From Bartonella taylorii (lineage in GTDB: Bacteria > Pseudomonadota > Alphaproteobacteria > Rhizobiales > Rhizobiaceae): a DNA stretch of 64,000 nt. The position numbers and the translations under genes are program-made. The notes under the pieces are model-generated. The model saw nothing but the letters and a program-made list of their open reading frames with translations, made no database searches and was not told the origin of the DNA. The stretch spans positions 389,001-453,000 of the forward strand of contig NZ_CP083693.1 of assembly GCF_023920105.1 (NCBI RefSeq), given 5' to 3'. Positions 59,543-64,000 of the stretch are shown piece after piece (the first letter of the stretch is position 1; each line of letters opens with the position of its first letter).

Positions 59543-61861
59543 TTAGGCTTTGCTTACAAAATTATCGAGTACACGCTTTTCTCCAGCTTTTTCAAATACA
59601 ATGGTTAGCTTATGGTCGTCTATTGCTGTGATACGACCATAACCGAATTTTATATGAAAAATTCGATCATTGATTGAAAAATCTGAAGGAGGGTCAGAGA
59701 CTGATTGGGCAATAACTTTTCCTTCAATGTTTTTTTGTGCACGTTTCCATCCTGATTTGGAATAATCATTATAAAAGGGATTTTGCTGTTTAAAGTGCGA
59801 TTTTCCATAACCACCATAAGATGTTTCCATTCCTATTAATTCTATATGTTCTGCTGGTAATTCACCTAGAAAACGGGATGGAAGTGCAGGTTGCCAAAAT
59901 CCATGAATTCTTCGATTGGATACAAACCATATATGCAAATGTTTTTTTGCTCTTGTTAGCCCTACGTAAGCTAGCCGCCGCTCTTCTTCTAAACCTGCAC
60001 GCCCTCCTTCATCCAATGAGCGCTGATGGGGGAAAAGTCCTTCTTCCCAGCCAGGAAGAAAAACTGTTTCAAATTCAAGCCCTTTGGCTGAATGAAGAGT
60101 CATGATGTTGACTGCGTCGGTATTTTCATTGTTTTCAGCATCCATTACTAGTGCAACATGTTCTAAAAAGCTATGAAGGCTTTCAAATTGCTCCATAGAA
60201 CGGATCATTTCTTTGAGATTTTCTAGCCGTGTTGGTGCTTCTGGTGAGCGATCTTCTAACCACATAGCTGTGTAGCCTGAGTCATCAAGGATTGTTTCGG
60301 CAAGTTCTCTATGAGGGGTGTATTGCAGCATATTTTGCCAGCGGCGAAAGTTTTCAATAATGCTTCGCAATGAACTGCGTGCTTTTGGTTTTAGCTCATC
60401 CGTTTCAATTATTGCTGCTGCAGCAGAAAAGAGAGGAATAGAGCGTGCACGTGCACTTTCATAAAGGGTGCGTAGGGTTGCGTCTCCCAAGCCGCGTTTA
60501 GGCGTGTTGATAATGCGTTCAAAGGCTAAGTCATCTGCTGGTTGAACAACAACGCGTAAATAAGCCATGGCATCACGTATTTCCATTCGTTCATAAAAGC
60601 GTGGGCCACCAATGACGCGGTAGTTAAGACCAAGCGTGACAAAGCGATCTTCAAATTCACGCATCTGGAATGATGCGCGCACCAATATAGCTATATGATT
60701 TAATGAATGTCCAGCTTGTTGTACACGTTCAATTTCTTCTCCAATTGCACGCGCTTCCTCTCCTGAATCCCATGCTGCATGAATTTTTACTTTTTCTTCT
60801 TCTGCATTTATTTGATCAGAAAAAAGTGTTTTTCCAAGTCTTCCTTGATTATGAGAAATGAGATGAGAAGCGGTTTTGAGAATGTGTGATGTTGAGCGAT
60901 AATTGCGTTCTAAACGAATAATTTTTGCAGGAGAAAAATCTTTTTCAAAACGCAATATATTATCAACTTTAGCACCACGCCACCCGTAAATAGATTGGTC
61001 ATCATCACCAACACAACAAAGGTTGACATGTTGTTCTTTAGATTGTTGTGCTAAAAGGCGAAGCCAAAGATATTGTGCTGTATTCGTATCTTGATATTCA
61101 TCCACAAGAATATAGCGAAATTTAGAATGATATTCGCGAAGAATGTCTGGATTATGTTGAAAGATAGAGATAGAATGAAGTAGAAGGTCGCCGAAATCAC
61201 AGGCATTAAGACTTTTTAATCTATCCTGATAGCTATGATAAAGTTTGCGTCCTGTACCGTTACCAAAGGAATGAGCATCACTTTCTGAAATGCGTTCTGG
61301 TGAAAGCCCTTGATTTTTCCAAGAATCAATCATTATAGCGAGATTTCGTGCGGGCCAACGCTTATCGTCCAACCCTTCAGCTTGAATAAGTTGTTTTAAA
61401 AGTCGAAGGACATCATCGCTATCAAGAATAGTAAAGTTGCTTTTTAAATCAACAAGTTCTGCATGGCGGCGCAGGATTTTTGCGCCGGTAGAATGAAAAG
61501 TTCCAAGCCAAGGCATACCTTCAACAATTTCACCAATAAGCGCACCAATACGCATTTTCATTTCGCGTGCTGCTTTGTTGGTGAAAGTTACAGCAAGTAT
61601 TTGCTGAGGAGAGGCAAGTCCAGAGCGTAAAATGTGAGAAATACGGGTAGTCAAAACGCGTGTTTTTCCAGTACCAGCACCCGCAAGAACTAAGAGAGAC
61701 CCTTGTGTATTCATCACAGCTTGTCGCTGTTCGGGATTAAGTTGTTCTAAATAATCGGCATCACATTGTGCAGTATGAGCAACTAACCTAGGGTTATTTT
61801 TATGCTTTGGGGGTGGGGATTCATCTTCGAAAAGTGGTATGTCATCGAAAAAACTATTCAT
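59543..61861 (-). CDS. ATP-dependent DNA helicase UvrD/PcrA
   Basis: Superfamily 1A 3'-5' helicase of nucleotide excision and mismatch repair and transcription-conflict resolution. The 772-residue protein has the Q motif L-N-P-E-Q-R-Q-A-V near residue 45, Walker A A-G-A-G-T-G-K-T-R near residue 60, motif II V-D-E-Y-Q-D-T-N near residue 250, motif III G-D-D-D-Q-S-I-Y-G-W-R near residue 278, and motifs V-VI M-T-L-H-S-A-K-G-L-E-F with V-G-L-T-R-A-K-K. The C-terminus has the PcrA-type tudor-like domain (I-K-F-G-Y-G-R-I-T-A-I). uvrD or pcrA cannot be separated by sequence alone. Confidence 0.95.
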   Translation of the reverse strand: MNSFFDDIPLFEDESPPPKHKNNPRLVAHTAQCDADYLEQLNPEQRQAVMNTQGSLLVLAGAGTGKTRVLTTRISHILRSGLASPQQILAVTFTNKAAREMKMRIGALIGEIVEGMPWLGTFHSTGAKILRRHAELVDLKSNFTILDSDDVLRLLKQLIQAEGLDDKRWPARNLAIMIDSWKNQGLSPERISESDAHSFGNGTGRKLYHSYQDRLKSLNACDFGDLLLHSISIFQHNPDILREYHSKFRYILVDEYQDTNTAQYLWLRLLAQQSKEQHVNLCCVGDDDQSIYGWRGAKVDNILRFEKDFSPAKIIRLERNYRSTSHILKTASHLISHNQGRLGKTLFSDQINAEEEKVKIHAAWDSGEEARAIGEEIERVQQAGHSLNHIAILVRASFQMREFEDRFVTLGLNYRVIGGPRFYERMEIRDAMAYLRVVVQPADDLAFERIINTPKRGLGDATLRTLYESARARSIPLFSAAAAIIETDELKPKARSSLRSIIENFRRWQNMLQYTPHRELAETILDDSGYTAMWLEDRSPEAPTRLENLKEMIRSMEQFESLHSFLEHVALVMDAENNENTDAVNIMTLHSAKGLEFETVFLPGWEEGLFPHQRSLDEGGRAGLEEERRLAYVGLTRAKKHLHIWFVSNRRIHGFWQPALPSRFLGELPAEHIELIGMETSYGGYGKSHFKQQNPFYNDYSKSGWKRAQKNIEGKVIAQSVSDPPSDFSINDRIFHIKFGYGRITAIDDHKLTIVFEKAGEKRVLDNFVSKA

Positions 61862-61982
61862 TATACCTTCTCGTGTAGTATTTTTTTCATCTGAGTGCTA
61901 GACCTAAAAAATATTTTCTTAAAAAAGCCGCAATATCTTCCATTGAATAAGAAGACAAAGATTATAAAAAATAAAACGAGTA

Positions 61983-62234
61983 TTAAAGGCGTTGGGTAAG
62001 AACGCTCTGGAGTGCGTAAATGCGTAATGAAGCCGAAAGACTCACTTTTTGTGGTCTTTGGCTGTCAATATCGGTGATAATAAAGGCTAAGGATTTTCCT
62101 TTTCTATGTGCTATGGCTTTGAGAACGTCTAGAAATGGTTGCTCTAAAGATACGCTTGTTGTGTGTCCACCAATTCGTACGGATATTTTTCGTGGTACCA
62201 CTTTTGACCAATCAATAAGATTATTTTCGTGCAT
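61983..62234 (-). CDS. Ribbon-helix-helix domain protein
   Basis: A basic 83-residue protein of the RHH_4-type group common in alphaproteobacteria. The core V-P-R-K-I-S-V-R-I-G-G-H-T-T-S-V-S-L-E-Q-P-F-L-D-V-L-K-A-I-A is an RHH-like strand and helix, followed by S-L-A-F-I-I-T-D-I-D. Probably binds DNA; target unknown. I start at ATG 62234 inside the end of the DUF4169 gene; an upstream extension in the same frame to 62276 overlaps more of it. Last gene of the sspB operon. Confidence 0.82.
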   Translation of the reverse strand: MHENNLIDWSKVVPRKISVRIGGHTTSVSLEQPFLDVLKAIAHRKGKSLAFIITDIDSQRPQKVSLSASLRIYALQSVLTQRL

Positions 62235-62244
62235 TTTTTTACTC

Positions 62245-62427
62245 TTATTCGTCGTACCATAAACGATTTTGATCAAGAAATTTTTGCGCTTTTAAAGCTT
62301 CTTTTTTCTCGAAAAGTTTTTCAGCTTTTGTTCGTCCAAAACGATTGCGATTTTCTTCTGCATGGACAGCTTTTTCTGCACGTTTTTTTTGTTTTCGAAA
62401 TTGGCGAAGGTTAATCGGTTCAGTCAT
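62245..62427 (-). CDS. DUF4169-family small basic protein
   Basis: A 60-residue, strongly basic helical protein with the family start N-L-R-Q-F-R-K-Q-K-K-R and the middle N-R-x-x-F-G-R-T-K-A-E-K (N-R-N-R-F-G-R-T-K). It ends near L-W-Y-D-E. Function unknown. It lies seven bases after sspB and before the RHH gene, an arrangement conserved, as I recall, in rhizobia. Confidence 0.88.
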   Translation of the reverse strand: MTEPINLRQFRKQKKRAEKAVHAEENRNRFGRTKAEKLFEKKEALKAQKFLDQNRLWYDE

Positions 62428-62434
62428 GAGATAT

Positions 62435-62980
62435 TTATTTTTTTCTAAAAGAATCTAATGAGACAACATCAGCACTTTGTTTGGCATCATTGTTTGAAGT
62501 TTCCTGACTTGTAATGGAATTTTGTTCTTTTATAAGCGTATTTTCTTTTTTTTGTTTGTCTGATAGAATGATCGGTGTGGATGATGTATTTTCTGGTTTT
62601 TTACTCTCTCCAAGGTTAAGATTTGAAGGAAGGTCAAATGCTGCTTCAAATGACGCTACAGGGTCATAAAATACTTGGATAGAAGTAAAAGGAATCACGA
62701 GTTTTTCACTAATTTCTCTAAAAGAGAGTGTTACTTCGAAGGCATTTTCCGAAACACTTAAGTCTCTAAACTGATGTTGTAATACGATTGTCATTTGCTC
62801 TGGATAACGACTTTTAAGACGAGGAGAAATTTTTACGCCTAGGGCATTTGTTAAAAAAGTAATAAAAAAATGGTGATTTCCTGGAAGTCCTGCTTTAGCA
62901 ACTTCCGATAAAACTTTACGGATAACTCCACGAAGCGCATCCTGAACGAGAATATCGTAACGGATTTGATCTTGAATCAT
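62435..62980 (-). CDS. sspB: SspB-family ClpXP adaptor
   Basis: Alphaproteobacterial SspB, a dimeric adaptor that carries ssrA-tagged proteins to the ClpXP protease. The 181-residue protein has the alpha-type start I-R-Y-D-I-L-V-Q-D-A-L-R-G-V-I-R near residues 6-21, H-H-F-F-I-T-F near 36, and the peptide-binding core F-R-E-I-S-E-K-L-V-I-P-F-T-S-I-Q-V-F-Y-D-P-V near 88-108. The tail of about 50 residues is rich in Lys, Ser and Asn, flexible, and ends V-V-S-L-D-S-F-R-K-K, the likely ClpX-binding end. The tmRNA gene lies upstream on the same strand. Confidence 0.94.
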   Translation of the reverse strand: MIQDQIRYDILVQDALRGVIRKVLSEVAKAGLPGNHHFFITFLTNALGVKISPRLKSRYPEQMTIVLQHQFRDLSVSENAFEVTLSFREISEKLVIPFTSIQVFYDPVASFEAAFDLPSNLNLGESKKPENTSSTPIILSDKQKKENTLIKEQNSITSQETSNNDAKQSADVVSLDSFRKK

Positions 62981-63149
62981 CGAATGTTCCTTTTATTTCA
63001 CGCAGAAGATGAGCGTGCATAATATTGTGCAATAGAATGTATTTTAAAGCTAGCAATATTTCGTCTACGATGCATCTAAATTAACCGAAAATAATATGAA
63101 ATTTTATGAAAAATAATATCTGATAGATTAATCAATAATATTAACAAAA

Positions 63150-63510
63150 GTGAAGGCTTCTGTTGCCAGGTGCCTTCGAACCCCGCTTAAACCTGCGACG
63201 GTTTAAGGCTTAATTTGAAGCATTCACACCACCTTAAGCGGCGAGACGTGCTTCCGCATAGTTGTCATTTGCAACTACTCATTTAGTCCGATAACGGTGG
63301 TACCATGCCGAGTAAAAGAGCGATCTTTACGCCTTTGTCGATCCTATTTCGCCCCCATCAAAATATAACCAATAGAGATTATACTTTGGTGGAGGCGCCG
63401 GGTACCGCCCCCGGGTCCAATAGGTTTATTTCACCGTCCATTTATTACCATAGCTGGCAAGCCAGCTCTTTAAATATAGATGAAGAATAGCCTTTCGGAA
63501 AGGGGGGGTT
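63150..63510 (-). ncRNA. ssrA: Transfer-messenger RNA, circularly permuted two-piece form
   Basis: Rescues stalled ribosomes and adds a degradation tag. On the minus strand the acceptor half comes first, ending at CCA 63387 after GGACCCGGGGGCGGTACCCG, a T-arm-like stretch. Then a 30-base spacer is followed by the coding half, beginning GGGGGCGAAATAGGATCGAC at 63356. GGGGGCG and CGCCTCC pair to form the acceptor stem with one G-U. The tag open reading frame at 63272-63237 encodes ANDNYAEARLAA and ends with TAA. The helix CTTAAACC/GGTTTAAG and the hairpin GAAGGC/GCCTTC (63152-63177) close the 3' side. Outer ends are approximate. Confidence 0.95.
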
Positions 63511-63604
63511 GTTAATATTTTAAATCCTCTAATTATTTATAAGCTATATTTAGATGTGGCTGCCAAAATACAGCCGCTAATTCTTGGAGAGGAGATGTCG
63601 CAGA

Positions 63605-63910
63605 ATGACAAATGATCTAGCAGATATTAAATTATATGATCCAAATCCTGATGAAGCTGCCATAGAACGGCTAAGACAGCGTTTGGCTTTGGTGATGCAA
63701 AAGCAGGATGCATCATTGGTTGCTACATCAGATCCAAAAGAGCTGGAACGCGTTGAAAAATGGGTTCAAGATGTCTTAGGTGCCGATGCGCAGAGCGCTA
63801 AAACAGCTGTTTCAAAAGTTGCAGATATGATGTCTGGAGAGCGTAGGAAAAGTCGTATGACTTTTTATTATTTGGTCGCTAAACAATTAAACGCACTTCA
63901 TAAAATTTAA
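63605..63910 (+). CDS. DUF2853-family protein
   Basis: A 101-residue helical protein of unknown function with the family pattern D-L-A-D-I-K-L-Y, then D-E-A-A-I-E-R-L, V-Q-D-V-L-G-A-D near residue 54, and the ending R-K-S-R-M-T-F-Y-Y-L-V-A-K. I start at ATG 63605; an overlapping ATG at 63595 is in another frame and stops after six codons, close to the GGAGAGGAG ribosome site, so it may be a tiny leader. A strong terminator follows at once. Nothing in sequence indicates its role. Confidence 0.88.
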   Translation: MTNDLADIKLYDPNPDEAAIERLRQRLALVMQKQDASLVATSDPKELERVEKWVQDVLGADAQSAKTAVSKVADMMSGERRKSRMTFYYLVAKQLNALHKI

Positions 63911-63945
63911 ACAGTATCAAAATTAAATTTTTATACAATTATTAC

Positions 63946-63974
63946 AAAAAAGCCCAAGTAATTGGGCTTTTTCG
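63946..63974 (+). terminator. Intrinsic terminator after the DUF2853 gene
   Basis: AAAAAAGCCCAA pairs with TTGGGCTTTTT across the loop GTAA. The A-run on the left and T-run on the right make it usable from either strand. It lies about 36 bases after the stop. Confidence 0.88.
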
Positions 63975-64000
63975 TTTCATGTGGGAAGTTTTAATGGGGC

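Noticed and set aside
63305..63490. 61-codon plus-strand frame within ssrA
   Set aside because: It is antisense to the two-piece tmRNA, which accounts for the conserved bases.

Overview
The window looks like a stretch of chromosome from an AT-rich alphaproteobacterium of the Hyphomicrobiales, most likely a Bartonella. The evidence is: a circularly permuted two-piece tmRNA gene whose tag reads ANDNYAEARLAA, the tag I recall for rhizobia; the complete division and cell-wall (dcw) cluster followed by lpxC, bamD, recN and ligA; dnaG-rpoD with a decayed yqeY next to carA; a BP26-like SIMPL protein; an alpha-type SspB; and long, gene-poor, decaying intergenic stretches typical of reduced host-associated genomes. 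The species assignment is inference, because no database search was possible.

Layout. 1-9.2 kb: the 3' part of an MFS exporter, carA, the yqeY pseudogene, ubiC, a small GlsB-type membrane protein, a Na/Pi cotransporter and an MscM/YbdG channel, with two long non-coding gaps. 9.3-14.7 kb: dnaG, rpoD, and a YcgN-type cysteine-cluster protein. 14.7-20.6 kb: a SIMPL protein, a CAU-anticodon tRNA, then an accessory, phage-like patch holding two XRE-type repressors with palindromic operator candidates, a YdcK-like beta-helix protein plus a broken second copy, a membrane coiled-coil protein and a YegP/DUF1508 protein. 20.9-29.8 kb: a TerC-like DUF475 membrane protein, pncA, an unrecognised protein, ettA, an ArsR-methyltransferase fusion with an apparently damaged SAM site, a structured small-RNA candidate with a C13 tract and strong terminator, a small membrane protein and a lytic transglycosylase. 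29.85-30.24 kb: rnpB.

30.4-49.1 kb: the dcw cluster in the order rsmH, ftsL, ftsI, murE, murF, mraY, murD, ftsW, murG, murC, murB, ddl, ftsQ, ftsA, ftsZ, with many start/stop overlaps and a clear terminator after ftsZ. mraZ is absent. This block makes the peptidoglycan precursor from UDP-MurNAc to lipid II, flips and polymerises it at the septum, and builds the Z-ring. It is followed by lpxC (lipid A), bamD (outer-membrane protein assembly), recN and ligA (DNA repair and replication).

55.4-64 kb: on the minus strand an M24 aminopeptidase, prmA and a SCO protein; on the plus strand a hexapeptide acyltransferase; then a UvrD/PcrA helicase and the operon sspB-DUF4169-RHH, all minus. The permuted ssrA lies just upstream of sspB on the same strand, placing the tmRNA beside the adaptor that delivers its tagged products to ClpXP. 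A DUF2853 gene with a terminator closes the window. No CRISPR array, insertion sequence or rRNA gene was found. No demonstrably new system was found; the most unusual material is in the accessory patch at 15.7-20.9 kb and the small-RNA candidate at 27.6 kb.
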